A stretch of 60,516 nucleotides of DNA from the NCBI GenBank assembly GCA_000729835.1, contig JFHB01000189.1, positions 1-60,516 of the forward strand, given 5' to 3'. Origin of the DNA: Atkinsonella hypoxylon (taxonomy: Eukaryota; Ascomycota; Sordariomycetes; Hypocreales; Clavicipitaceae). The translations under genes and the position numbers were made by a program. Positions 21,927 through 34,287 of this stretch are shown one piece after another. Position 1 is the stretch's first letter, and each line of letters begins with the position of its first letter. Below the pieces are notes generated by a model. That model did no database searches, had not been told where the DNA came from, and saw only the letters and a list, made by a program, of their open reading frames with translations.

Positions 21927-24093
21927 TTATGCAGCCACTTTACCCTTTTCTCCTAATAAAGATTGCTTCGCTCGGTGTGCGCGTTTGTGACCCTCATGGG
22001 TATCACTATCCTCCTCTTCATCCTCCTCGATCCAATCCGGAAAGCCATCATCAAAGAGATTCTGTAAAGCAAGGACACGGCCCATGTTATCTAGCTTAGC
22101 ATCCCGCATAACGGTCATCCACGTCTCCAGCTCTTCATCTGTAAGCAAACACTCATCCAGTAGCTCCTCCAAGTTTGCGTGATCTAGCTTCTCGCCGATA
22201 AAGACAAGCTCCTGTCGACGATCGCCCCACTCACCACCTTTCTTAATGTCGTGCTGAACGAGAGAGTCAATTTCCGTATCTCCTGTGGTATATTCTTCTG
22301 GGGGAAGGGTACAGAACCAGGGGCGACCTCCAGTCAGCGTGAGCATTGCCCCCGCCTGCGACCAGTCCCCTGCCCTGTGAGGCCGAGTGGCCAAGAAATA
22401 TTCTCCCTTTGATCGGAAGAGACGCTTAAATATGGGATGCGAGCGCCTATTAGCTAGAATGACGTCGTCGGCGGGGATATCCATGCCGTCGACATCGACG
22501 TCGACGTCTATGTCTGTATCTTCGTTCGACTGCTTGTGGAACCTCCCTTGTAGAGATGGCACGTTCCGCACGGTTGAGGTGGAACTCTTCTCTGAAAGCT
22601 CTGAAAGCTCTGAGGAACTGTTACGTCTATCTGATGCCGATACAGACTCTGGGCTCTGAGACTCCCCGGGAAAGTCCATATCGACTTCAAATTTGTCGTG
22701 AAAATCTTCATCCATTTCATCCTCGTCCTCATCTTCTTCCTCATCATCCGAATGCTCCATTTGAAGGATAAACTTATCGTACAGTAGGGCGAACAACCTT
22801 CGAGGATTGAATGGTCTGTATCTCGAGTAAATGAAGCTTTGCACATTATATTCCTCAGTCTCGGGCTTTGGCGTGAGCACATTGCGGCCGTTGACCTGTC
22901 GATATTGTCGTCAGTAAATAGTTTCACATACTAAGAGACATGGATGGGTGTAATGTACCTCTCGGACAGTCATGGCATGTAGGTCCTGCAGCCATCCATA
23001 ACCGGATTGTGCAACATCCAGTTTAAAAAGGCCGGTGTGCACAATTTCAGTAATGTTGACCTTGCCGCGCGTAGACTCAATAATCTTGGCACGGTGATTA
23101 AGCTTTTTTATCAAGCTCTTGGCTTCGTCTTTGGTCTTTTCGCTTATCTAGAATTTTTGTTAGAGTTGAAACTAGGCAAATTACTGTCGATACTCACCAT
23201 GTCAATTTTGTTGAGAATAATGACATCAGCAAATTCAATTTGGTCGACCATCAAATCGGAGACCGTTCTTTCGTCCTCAGGGGTGACATCATCTCGACGA
23301 GCTGACAAGAGATCTGCTGTGTCAAAGTCATTCAGCATTGTAAATGAGTCAATTACCGTAACGGTGGTGTCGAGGTGAGCAAATTTATCGAGTCCCCCAG
23401 CTTCCTTCCTGGAATCCTATCAGCAACGACGCGGCACCAGCTGGGTAGTTCTAAAAAGAAAATACTAACAGCTGCTTGAGAACTTTGACGGTAGTTTCAT
23501 CCAGAGGCATAGCAGTCTCAACATCTGCTAACTCTCCCATCTGATCCGCCAGACGAGCATCAAATGTTTCAGCGACCTGCTCCGGCTCGCTGATACCGCT
23601 GCTTTCAATGATGATATAGTCGAATTCTTCTAGTTGAGAAATACGCACGAGCTCTTCCAACAAATCTCCTCGCAATGTGCAGCAAATACAGCCATTTTGC
23701 AACGCAATGACCTTCTCTTCCGTCTTGGTCAAGCTGTGAGTCTTCTTTATAAGAGCAGCGTCGATGTTAATTCTGCAGACAATAGTCAGTAGACCGAAAA
23801 TCTCCGGGGATTGGGGGGAAAACATGCAAATGACTAACGCTCCAATGTCGTTAACAACGACTGCTATCTTCAACCCATGCTCAGATCGAAGAATGTGCTG
23901 CAACAAAGTTGTCTTGCCGGATCCCTGTGGTTCTGTTTTAAAGATGATCCTTTGGAAATGAGCTCGAGAGGCCACTTACCAGAAACCCGGATAGAAGGGT
24001 TACAGGAAGTGATTTATCGGGAACATTGAGCTTGACAGTCTTATTGCTCGAACTCATGTCAGCTGCGGCCCTGCCAACTCGTCTCAAGCCCAT
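21927..24093 (-). CDS. CobW-domain (COG0523) metallochaperone-type GTPase, 623 aa, six exons
   Basis: Exons 23980-24093, 23839-23924, 23470-23772, 23198-23408, 22959-23147 and 21927-22895 join with consistent phases. The protein opens with a P-loop GSGKTTLL split exactly at its first glycine (residues 39-46). It has the CxCC metal motif GCICCT (Cys-95, 97, 98), the switch segment ESSGISEPEQVAETF and the NKID guanine-specificity motif (234-237). These are the hallmarks of the CobW/ZNG1 family, which passes Zn or other metals to client proteins using GTP. The C-terminal CobW_C domain (YSRYRPFNPRRL... to GDRRQELVFIGE) is split by a long acidic, Ser-rich insertion (about 348-440), including a DVDVDVD run. 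It is longer than yeast Zng1 (about 430 aa), so orthology is not claimed. Confidence 0.93.
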
Positions 24094-24861
24094 CTTGATG
24101 AAGGATTACAAATTCAAAAACTGATTCCAGAAATGTGTGTGCAGGTTCTGAAATACTATTTCACAGACCAAGGACAAAATTTAAATAGTGCACACACCAA
24201 TTGGTTTCATTTCGATGACAAGGGCTCAGACCTATGGAACTCCTACTTTTGCTATTTCTGGACTTGTTCACCACATCAAGATACTTGACTGGGCTGGGTC
24301 ATCAAGGTTGGGACCGGATGCCATCAAGGTGATACCACGAACCAGCGATGACATTCGAAGCGCCATGATTGTTAATCATTCCAAAGGGTCCTCATAATGT
24401 CTTGGAACTGAAAGACTTTTCAGAGTAACCTCGTGCGAGCTAGAAATCTAGGTGCTGTCGGGGGATGAACTAGTAGCACTGTGGTACTTAGTAAAGCAGC
24501 GCCGGCGAGTTCTCTCGCATACTTTCAGCGTGCATTCGAGAGCCTTTTATGTGATATTTTTGATCGCAGCTGATGAAATGTCCAATCGGCAGACCCTGCT
24601 TTGAAGCGAAGAGTGATTGTGATTCTATTACAGGGAAAAGTTCAGATGCCTGTACTGTACCGTCCCACGTGAGGTCAAGATTTCATGACAGGCTCCGTAA
24701 TAAATGGCCCTGATTGGCCCGTCAGCTTCATATGTACTCTCCCCTTTTCCTTACAGTACCTACCTCCTCCCATTTTTATCTACTACTTAGCACGAGCACT
24801 ACGACGTCCAACATCAATTCGCCTCACTGTCTCCCTGTCGCCCCGCCATTCGAAGAACAAT
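24094..24861. other. Intergenic/promoter region
   Basis: Lies between the CobW GTPase start and a small plus-strand frame. Contains a CCACGTGA box near 24664 and a pyrimidine-rich stretch (24730-24800). No gene seen. Confidence 0.4.
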
Positions 24862-25047
24862 ATGGAACAGTTTTTGGTTCAAGCCCAGCACTCAGGAACG
24901 ATCAATCACGCTCACAGCTTCTTGTTTTCATCGAATGCAATACAATTGGCCCGGGAAGTCCGTCTCGCGGTCACTGTTGTCGCAATTGCTTGGGTCACGG
25001 GCAGAGTCCTTGACACCTGGAGAAAAACGTCGGAAGACAAGGAATGA
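24862..25047 (+). CDS. Possible small membrane protein, 61 aa
   Basis: ATG at 24862 in the context AACAATATGG, with a pyrimidine-rich leader and a CACGTG box about 195 bp upstream. The 61-residue product has one hydrophobic stretch, about residues 28-47 (LAREVRLAVTVVAIAWVTG), and a charged end (RKTSEDKE). It could be a single-pass mitochondrial or ER protein, or a chance frame; I do not recognise a family. The case rests on position, start context and one membrane-like segment. Confidence 0.3.
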   Translation: MEQFLVQAQHSGTINHAHSFLFSSNAIQLAREVRLAVTVVAIAWVTGRVLDTWRKTSEDKE

Positions 25048-26176
25048 GGCCGCGCATAACGATATGGGACTTCAAAAGACTTTGCCGTCTGGATTTTCCT
25101 TTGGATGTGAACAAATGCGCCCAGTGCCTCTCCCGACTTTTGAACATGTTTTTGTCATGACTGTTGACGAGGTCCTGGCGTTGAGCGAGTACACGACAAG
25201 ACGAATCTTTTCGAACCATGATGCGTACATATTATGTGCTGAGCATCCCTACCAAGTGACTTCATTTCGACAAAACCGTGATATCGAAATAATACAAAGT
25301 TATTCTTCTGCAAGCCTTTCACGGATTGAGCAGATATGCCCCACTCCAACGTCGAGCTTGGTTATATCTGATAATAATAAATCCCGGATTGACGGCAATG
25401 CTTGCTGGCATGTCGTGCAACTCACATGAACGCTACCTATGGCGGCATTAAAGCATGCAAGCATATTTTGCGCATGTAGTCAGCTGACGCCGCTGCCCCT
25501 TTCCTGTCAGCTGGACTTGTCCTGAATCCTCAGGCGCTGGAAACCAGGAGGACAGTCAGTAGGAGCACGACACCACTTCCTCGAAAGTTACTGACGACGA
25601 GCTACCACTTGTACACCCAATATTACTGCGATTAATAATAACTTATCCGGCTTACGCAGCATGTCTGTGAGGAATGATGGCTCTTAAGAAACAGAAGCCA
25701 TCTTCAATTGGTCACATCACCGTCCATGATATTGAATCCCTGAGATTCTCTACTGTCCAGTCCAGCACTGACCTTGTAATATCATCTTTGACTCATGGGC
25801 TCAAGGCTGAAGGATATCCTATGTGAAAATTGAACGCTTGACATGAATTGGTGAGCAGTATGAATATTTCCTCAGGGTATGCTCACCCGCAAAAAAGAAA
25901 GAAAAGAAGAGGCAACGAAAAACCGGGCATTTAGGGAGGAATGAAGAGAACGAATGCAGCACATGGCACGTTCGTCTACCAGGGTATCCCAATGCTTCAC
26001 CCTTAACCCAACTTGTTCGAACTTCCACGCAACGCTCTTCTCACTTGTCATTCTTTTCTTGAGGCACACTTGACTGGATGATCGATGGAGTTCATCCTTT
26101 CACAGCAGGTACCTGAGTGCAATGATCCTCATACATATGCAACAAAAGGTGCCTAGAAACGAAAGCTTCGTTCTAT
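25048..26176. other. Intergenic region, no gene recognised
   Basis: A 164-codon plus frame (24935-25429) runs through the small ORF in another frame and on to 25.43 kb, but shows no domain. The remainder to the flavoenzyme stop is featureless. Confidence 0.4.
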
Positions 26177-29100
26177 TTAACCTGTCACCCTAAGTACCTC
26201 TTCAAGAATCAAGGGGAAAACATCGTTGTGGGCATTCCGTCCCATCCAACAATCCAAATGGCCATATCCACGAATCACCTTTCTGCGATACTGCAGTCCT
26301 CCACTTCTCATTCCAGCTGAGAGACCAAACGCTTTAGTCAGTGCATCGTAGGTTTTCTCCGTTGCAGCGGGTGAAAGAACATCATTATCGGCCCCCGAAA
26401 ACAGCAAGAAGGGTATTCCACGCAAACGTTCAATGTTCTCGGCAGTAGTCAACTCGTCATAGTCAGGTGCATTGTTCGTAACAGCGCCAGACATACGCAT
26501 GAGTAGATGCATTAAGGTCATGTTTGCACCATTGAAGAATTTGTCAATATGCCGATGTGTCGCTTCGTTGAGATTGCGGTGACTCCAGCAGCGACCAAAG
26601 AGGAATGTCGTACGATGACAAGAAGCGCTTCTGCACCTTTCTCCGTTCCTTTCGGGGTAGAATCGCATAGCTTGGTCGATGAATCCTTGAAACGAACTAT
26701 CGTTGGGTGATGCTCTGCAATCGAACCAATCCCCAGACAGCAGTCTATAAACCCGGTCCAGCGGCATCGGTGCTGATCGTTTGATGGAGTTACTCATGCT
26801 CCATATTGGATTCATAAACACTTGACTGCAGGTGATGCCCAAGATCCAATCAGATGGAATGGTACCATCAAGAAGACCGCTTGCAAAAGCAACAGAGCCC
26901 ATGCAATGTGCAATTGTATAAAGTCTGTCGCCAGACCAGAACCTCCGAATATGTTCGATGCAAGCCTTGATATCTAGTCTTGCATCGTATGTAGTCCAAT
27001 TTCCTTCTTGGCTCGAGTTTCCTATGCCAATGCGGTGAACGGTAATGAACACGCGGAACCCAGCTTTCGTGAAGAAGTCCACTGCGTTCACTGGTATGGT
27101 CGGCAAAGCGAATATTTGATGGTCTACCGAGGCGCCAGGAATCATAAATAAATTTTTTATCTGTGACGAACCACTATTGACGCCCGTGTCTCGAGTTTCA
27201 GGCTCCCACACGTGCATTTGAGTCTTCACTCCGTCGCACGCGACAATATCAATAGTGCTCGAGGGTGGTGTTGGATTGCAGAACTCGTTCTTTAGCGTCC
27301 ATGTTGGGTATTGGAGTCGTAGAAGCGGAACGGCCAGGTGAGAAAGAGATCTCTGAGCGAAGAAGAAGGCGAACCTGGCCACATTGAGCTTTCTATCGGC
27401 ATATCTCGCGCCAGTTGCGGTCAAACTACGCAATTCTCTGGCAAAGTCGCGAGGCTTCATATGAAGTATTCCCTTCGCAACGACGGACTGTACCAGCCTC
27501 TGTGGATCCGTGATGGTGATATAGAGGGAGGTCAATGACCGCCAAAGCTGCCTTGGATCACACGAGGCCGACGAGTCTACCACCTTGTATCCGTAGAAAT
27601 GAAGAACACGGCCATCAGTTCCCGTCATGGCAAAGCTGTATACCAGCTTGCTGGTGCCAGATACCGATGCGTCGCGCTGAAAAATAGTCAAGTGACCCCT
27701 CGGTACCATAAAAGGAGACCCTGCAATTGCTGGGCAAACAAACGTGCCCATGAGAGAACCCTCTAGGTAGCCGGCGTGAGCGTCATTGTCTTGCCTGTTA
27801 TGAACAACAGCATTCAGAAGAAAATGCGCCGTCTTTCCCTGGTCTAGGCCAGCGCCGTATGCTAAGTCGAAGCTAGCAGTGTCATTGCCAGTCAATTTTG
27901 CAGAGTCATCCACAAAGCCTGCCATATATTCGCTGAAAGACACCCTGATATTCGTCTCGAGTGTTTCTTCTGTCCACTCTGTGACTCTACAATCGTCATA
28001 ATCTGAGCCGCTGGTTCTGTTATTGTGACCAGGCACCATAACCCGCTCCTCCTTTACTCGGTTCAACTTATCAATAGGCACATGTGCCGGTTGCCCATAT
28101 AAATCAATAATGCCATTACTTCGTCTGCTGATGGTGAGACCACGCGAGTTTGCATATTCGCTGACGGCTCTTTCTGCTAAAGCGGCAATTGTGGCTAGAG
28201 GGTTGACGCCCAACGCAGCAGGTACAGCTGCGCCGTCAACTACAAAGAGCCCAGGGTGAGTCTCGGAAGATGTTTGGTCGCTGAAAACTCGTCCAAGATG
28301 GTCTGTAACACCATTTACGGCAGTATTGTCCCTCGACATGCGCGCGCCACTGATCGTGATGATTAATCATGGGCTTCAACCTCGCAAGCAGGGCTTCAGA
28401 CTTACCCAAGTGGGTGGACAGTGACTTCATAGTTTTCCAGTATTCTGACGCTCGGGTTTCCAGCCAGAGCACCACCGACTCCTTGAACTGCGGTGGAAAG
28501 TAAAGAGTTCACAGCTCGCTCCCGGTCGCCCCCACCACTGGCGAGAAATTGTAGCATAGGTTTGTCATTCTCAAGCCATATAGTCCCTTGGCTGCCTATG
28601 AATACCATTAGAACGTGTCTCGTGCCATCTGGGTGATTTGGAAGTAGCTTGTTCCTACTATCATGAGACATCACGAGGAAGACCTGAGTCTTTTGTATAG
28701 CGCCCGACTTGACGTAGGGGCCTAGTAGACGGCTTTTCCAAGCTGCGCATGCCTTTTTCAACCGGCGCTTTAAAGTTTTCTTGGGGCTAGGGCTCTTCTT
28801 TTGTAGATCAATGATGGGTTGGACTAGCCTAGATAGTGCTTGGGGTACTGCACCTTCCTGTATAACAAATCCATGTAGTGGATGGCCGACCGCTCGTCTC
28901 ATGTCTATAGTAGCATTGATCGTGGGGCCGACAGGATCGGAATCAACCCTGATTTTGCCGCCAATTGCGTTAACACTTTTATCGGTATTGTAACTGTGTA
29001 AGTGGCTTAGTCTCTCAGTCTTCTTCGTGATTGGACTGTGAAAATTACCCAAACGCGAGCATATCCCCATTTCCGCTAAATCCTTGGCCAATATCATCAC

Positions 29101-30229
29101 TCATTAGTAGTCCCATAGCTTTGCTTCGCAGCAAGATCTCGGTAGTACCAATTGAGCCAGCGCCCAGAAACACTGCTTCCTTAGCATGAACATGAAGCAA
29201 GTCACGGCGCGTTCCGCCTTGAAACCTGCCACGGCCGTTTCCGTGCCACGCAAAGAAGACGTTATAGCCGCCCCGTTCGCTCGTATCTTTTGCGATATAT
29301 CGCACCTCGCATTTACAAAAAATATCTGCTCCCCAATTCCAGGCATCCGACAGGTATGTAACGAGCGTCGTGTTTTTGGAGCCGTCATTAATGCCTGTCG
29401 CATCTTGTCCAGTGAGTGTAGAGGGCGACATATTAACGCCACAGCTGTTTGGGCCTGGTCGGAAGCGAGTAGTCTGGGGAACTCGGTAGTACAAGTTTTC
29501 CAAACCAAGTTGTGTGGCTTGATGCTTTAACAAGTCCATCTTCCTCAACTTTGGCCAATGATTGGGGTACGGCTCAGGCTGAAGAACATCTCTAACCTTT
29601 TGATAGTCTAGAGCGAAATGTGAGTAGATCAACTTTTGGGGAAAAGGGGGCTATTAGTGTTGACTCATGGCAAATTTCTGAAGTACTCACATTCCGTTAA
29701 GCATTCTGGATTGTTTCGAATTTCAGGCGGCCACACATCCAATGCCAGAGTGTCAGAATCAGCTTCAAGAAACACATTGGCATTGAGAAGACTTGTTCCA
29801 CCGAGGCCTAGTCATAGACATTAGATGAAGTTTTCTACTTCACGGCAAATGAGTTTCTAGCTCACCATTGCCTACAACAGCACTTTGTCCTTGCCCCAAG
29901 ACAACATGATACATCCCAGACGTGTTGCCGTAATTGATCTTCTTCTCTTTCGAAAATGCTTGTCTAATATTTCCAGAAATTCTCAACTCCTTTAGTACCT
30001 CTTTCAGAGTGCTAGGGTACTCTCCTGGCCATTTTTCATCTCCTCTCTCCAGCAAACACACAGCCTGACCAGCCCGAGCCATTCTGGATGCAGCAATACC
30101 TCCACCATATCCCGAGCCAATAACAACGCAGTCATAGGACGGTTGAATCAAGTTCAAGGGTTTTGAAATTCGGACATGTCTTCTTGTCTGGATGTGAACT
30201 TTACCCTCCCACTCATCAGATGAATCCAT
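26177..30229 (-). CDS. Cholesterol-oxidase-type GMC flavoenzyme fused to an alpha/beta hydrolase, about 1265 aa; frame breaks at last junction
   Basis: Exons 29866-30229, 29691-29807, 29049-29607, 28406-28993 and 26177-28347. The N-terminal half is a GMC oxidoreductase of the cholesterol-oxidase branch: FAD fold GSGYGGG at residues 38-44, GNGDMLAFGYNTD across junction 3/4, HPLGGARMS and VDGAAVPAALGVNPLAT near its end. A linker domain follows (around VSFSEYMAGFVDD). The C-terminal alpha/beta hydrolase has nucleophile elbow AHCMGS (Cys at the nucleophile place), a candidate acid in FSGADNDVLSP and His in GYGHLDCW. It would oxidise a sterol-like or other alcohol and act on an ester or thioester. 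The canonical GTAAGT donor at 28405 leaves two bases, but the CAG acceptor at 28348 is one base out; the expected GGARMS reading needs the exon to begin at 28346. Either a 1-bp insertion inactivates the gene or there is a sequencing error. Confidence 0.85.
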
Positions 30230-33200
30230 GAGGAACAACGGCGGCGAGTATAATTTCAGTAAAATGATAAAACGATGTTACCAACTTGGGTATTCAGCAA
30301 CTCAACCTAAAAGTCTTGGACACTTTAACAATATATATGAAATTCCTCGATTTATAATCCATCAGATTACTCAGATATCATACTTTCTATCCATTCCTCC
30401 ATCCCAGACTATTAGCCACGCACGCTTTATGCAGCTATTGACGCCCCCAGACCACACCATTATATGAAGATAGACAAACTACCGACCTCAGAAGACTTCG
30501 GCTCAAGTCAACCGCTGTAGCATCCTTGGAACAAAAAGGATGCCAGAGGGAATATGATAGCTGCTAATGGTCCAATACTAGGATTAGCAGATCTCACCCG
30601 AGAAGACTCATTGGCTCACTGCCCAAGCCACTTTACTCGTATTGAAAATACACAGGCATATGGTGACTTCTTGTTTTTCATTATCATTTTTGTGAGGACC
30701 CTGCGATAACGCAACTGCCGATGATGTAGCTCTTAGGTATAGGTGTAATGTTAAAGTGACAGGTCTCTTTCATGTCGCCGTAATAAGCATCCCGCGCACG
30801 TGGCTGTATCCACTTAGTCCCGGAAGCAGGTCAGGCTAGAAATTTCTATTTCACCAGATAGGGCTGTATTAAGAGGGATCCAGTGGGTATGAAGTTGCAT
30901 ATCCGGGATAGGACCCCATGATGGGCGTCACAAGTACGGCATCAATGACTGGCCAAGCGTTGATAAATTCATTAGAGACATTGCGGCCACTCACAACGCT
31001 ATGAACAGCTACATTATGTCCTGTTTATCATGCCAACAGTGTGGCTGGCCATCTCGTCTTGTGATACTTGGCAAGCCCCTGGGATCCGACGGACTGAAAT
31101 CCGCAGTAAACCCCATTATACCCGCAGCCGAGTGTTAGTATTAACGATTTTTGGCCAAGATAGTATCTGGCGATACTGGGGTTCGTATGGCATGACGGGC
31201 AGGGCCGTAAAGGTTACTTGCCTAGTTTTGTGGCAGAGGCGCGCAATACGGCTCGCCATGACGAGAGAATTAGAGCCCCAATAGCTGCTGCGTGACGCCA
31301 ACATCATCATTCGCTGTTGCGAATTGCCTCGGCCTATATTGAAAACTAGCGTGTGTTAATCGTAAGCACTAGTGCTGACAAGCGTACAAGCATAGGACGG
31401 GTTCATCAAAAGGCTCAGCTTGTTTCCCTTATCTCGAAAACTACCAGTACGAACTATGACGGAAGATGACGGAAGATGACGGGCTGCAATAAACCGCAAT
31501 AGACCGCGATGACTTGGGAGGAGCTGCGATGAACTGCGCAGGACATGATCAATCTGCAGACAGAAATGTTCTACTCGGGAGTCTATACACGTACGCCATC
31601 CCCCTGTCCGGAGTCTGCACAAACAAAAGTTGATCCACTTCGAATGGGACGAAATCGAATCAATTCCTGGCGCATATACCTCCGTAAAGAGCCCTCTTCA
31701 CAGATCCTGCGCCCAGAGACACCTGCATGATGCATGATGCGGCGTGATTTGCCGTTACATTCGTACCCGAACGCAAGGGTAACCCTGGTTGCGCCTGGGC
31801 ACCCGTAATCTACCAGTTTCGAAGGCATGTACATATTGAGACGAACGTACGAACCTCACTATAATAAAAATCCTGGAGAACTCCGCGCATACATGATATC
31901 ATGGATGGATGTAGATACTCCGTGGTTGAGTGGAGTCTACAGCTCATCTGGGGCTTTGGAGGGGCAAGAGTGGGGCCAAGGTGAGGCGCTGACAGCCCAT
32001 TCGCCCCACACTCTCCAGCCCCTTTTACGAGTGGGGGCCTTCCGGCCTCGGCGAAATTGTCAGCCACGTGCCAAGCTGGCTCAGGTCGTCTATAGACTCC
32101 ATCAGCCATCAGCTCGCGGACAAGCTGAATAAAGGCACTTTGTCTCACATATTTTCCAATCGGCAGAAGTCTCCGACTCCTGTCGACCTGAGTGCAGGGG
32201 AGCAGCCCTTTTCCCCATGACTTGATCCGTCAAGAAAGCTGGACTATATCGTCATTCATGCATGGCTATGTTGATTTCTCACGCGACCAGAATCCTCGGG
32301 AGCTGAAGTCTGTCTAACTCCGTTTCAGCCCAAAGGCCGGTGTTTTCGGAAAATAGTCAATTCCGATTGGGTGGAGAAGGGTACTACTGACTGATATAGG
32401 CGACATAGCATTGTAAATTGTACCAATGCAATTGACGCTTCTTGCTTGTGCTCGGCCAATAATTTTTTATCCTGCCTTCTCTATTTCTTTCCTCCTCTTT
32501 CCCTCGACTATATTGCTTCTTTACTAAGTTATCATAGTTTTCTCAGGAACCTTGGGGGTAGAATAGGGTCTCATGATCTCTCTACTTAGACTGGTTGAGC
32601 CTTTAATAACAATCGATACAGACACGCGCCTGCTGGAAATGCCAGTTGATAGCCTCACACTCCAGGCTGACTGAGATTATGTCTCTTGTTCGTTCAGCTG
32701 CTGCAGAGCAGCCCCTTATCTCCGGATGGCATCCGTGGGCAGTTCGGGAGGTGAGACGGGATGCGCGGCGTCATTCCGGGACGGGAAAATTCTCATCATC
32801 TTCCATACCAGCTTATTGGTGGCAATAATATCCCAGTGGCCCACCGATGTCCATCTTCATTTTGAGCCGCGACAGCACTCAGCTGCTCATATGACGTACA
32901 TGGCTCATTTTTTGGAGCAAGAAACGCTGTTCCAGATGCTGTTCCTCGTGCTGCAGTGCATCACGTCGTCCCTCACGCCTCAGTGGTGCCCCATTTGCCG
33001 TTATCCTCTTTCCTCTCGCTCCGCTATGTTAATCATACAGGTCATTAACATGCGTTGCGATGAAAGCTACGACATTTGTGCATCTTGGGTATACATAGCA
33101 AAACAAAGCAACATGCGGGATCAGCACAGTCCGTTATTAGCAATGCAATTGTTGAAGCGTTAAAAGCCCATCGGCGTCAAAGCGTCTACACTTTACCCCA

Positions 33201-33918
33201 TCACATCATTGAGGACCAGTAGAGGTGAACTGGGCATGGTGTACCAAGAATAACTCCTTGTTTGACCGACGTCTTGCCGTAGCAGTAAATAGAGTCGATC
33301 TGACACAAGGAGGCTATCAAGGAGGCTATCAAGGAGGCTGTCCTGCAAGTTCCTTAGACAACGGCTCAAACCTGTTGTGTCACTTATAAAGACAGAATCT
33401 GGTTGCGGCATGAGCGTAAGGACTGGCGCGATGGTCTGTTTCAACCGGCAGTTGCATCGACATCCGTTTCCAGACCCAGACCTCCCAGCTGGCGAACTTG
33501 GCTCGAGATGTGATATCTTCCTGCGAACTGCGTGTTATTCATTATTCACTCGATCAGTCGGGAAGGGACCGTGAGCAAAGTATTGAAACCGAGCGTTGTG
33601 TGAAGCCATTCATCCATGCTTGGAACAGCCGATATGAGAGTTTTTCCACTTTGTGTCCGCAGCATTGCCATATTAGGGAATTCCACAAAATTTGGCAATC
33701 TCGCGGCATTTCTTTGTTTTGCAAGGCACAACAGAGACTAGTGAGGAAAGCCAATAATTTCGCGTTCTTAAAACTACATTTCTTCATACACAGTGGATAG
33801 CTAAATCGATCAACGACCTATTCATGTCAACAACTTAGCCTCCATTCAATATGTCTATAGTCTATTATCTTCAGATAATCGACCACGTAATGCTTGAACT
33901 TCTGTGCAAACATCTGGT
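30230..33918. other. Gene-poor region
   Basis: About 3.7 kb upstream of the flavoenzyme with no supported gene. Open frames are short and overlap on both strands. Small direct repeats occur (GACGGAAGAT at 31460; see the 12-bp array at 33306). Confidence 0.5.
33306..33341. repeat. 12-bp tandem repeat CAAGGAGGCTAT x3
   Basis: Two perfect copies and a third with one A-to-G change; in non-coding sequence. Confidence 0.9.
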
Positions 33919-34287
33919 TTATCGGAGCTCCAGCATAATATGAAAAGAGTTCCGAATAAGGTATTGCATCTGTGCGAAATTCAACAGTGATGTGTCACTT
34001 AAGTGGGCAGATCCGATCGTGTCCCGTGATATGCCGGACGTAGAGATGCACCATGCCTCCTGCGGATAGTTTCCCTCCAAAATGGAACAGAAAAATGGAC
34101 AAACACTAGCCTTGTACGACCTTGATGCAGTACTGTACGCCTTAATGTGGCAGTAAGGCTGAACTTGGCTATTGGTATGCGTTGTGTCACCGCAGATCGT
34201 AGTCGGAGCAAGGCTGGCGCCGACCCAGTAATTGAAGTTGATAACGAGACTGAGGTGCTTGGACATGGCTAACATATAGCATCTCAT
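33919..34287 (-). other. Unassigned cysteine-containing open frame, 122 codons
   Basis: ATG at 34287. Cysteines fall in CGD, QPYCHI, SVCPFFC and AWCIS contexts, a spacing more like a small folded domain than random sequence, but there is no clear signal peptide and no family I recognise. It may be an exon of a decayed gene or a chance frame. A/T-rich, gene-poor surroundings. Confidence 0.2.

Noticed and set aside
28402..28475. Alternative acceptors for the last intron of the GMC-hydrolase gene
   Set aside because: Every AG in the intron was tested for phase; none restores the frame of the final exon.
778..30740. Similar 18-bp words (CGATGATGYAGCTCTTA) at about 780 and 30720
   Set aside because: One short match with a mismatch in 60 kb is within chance expectation, and the similarity does not extend to either side.
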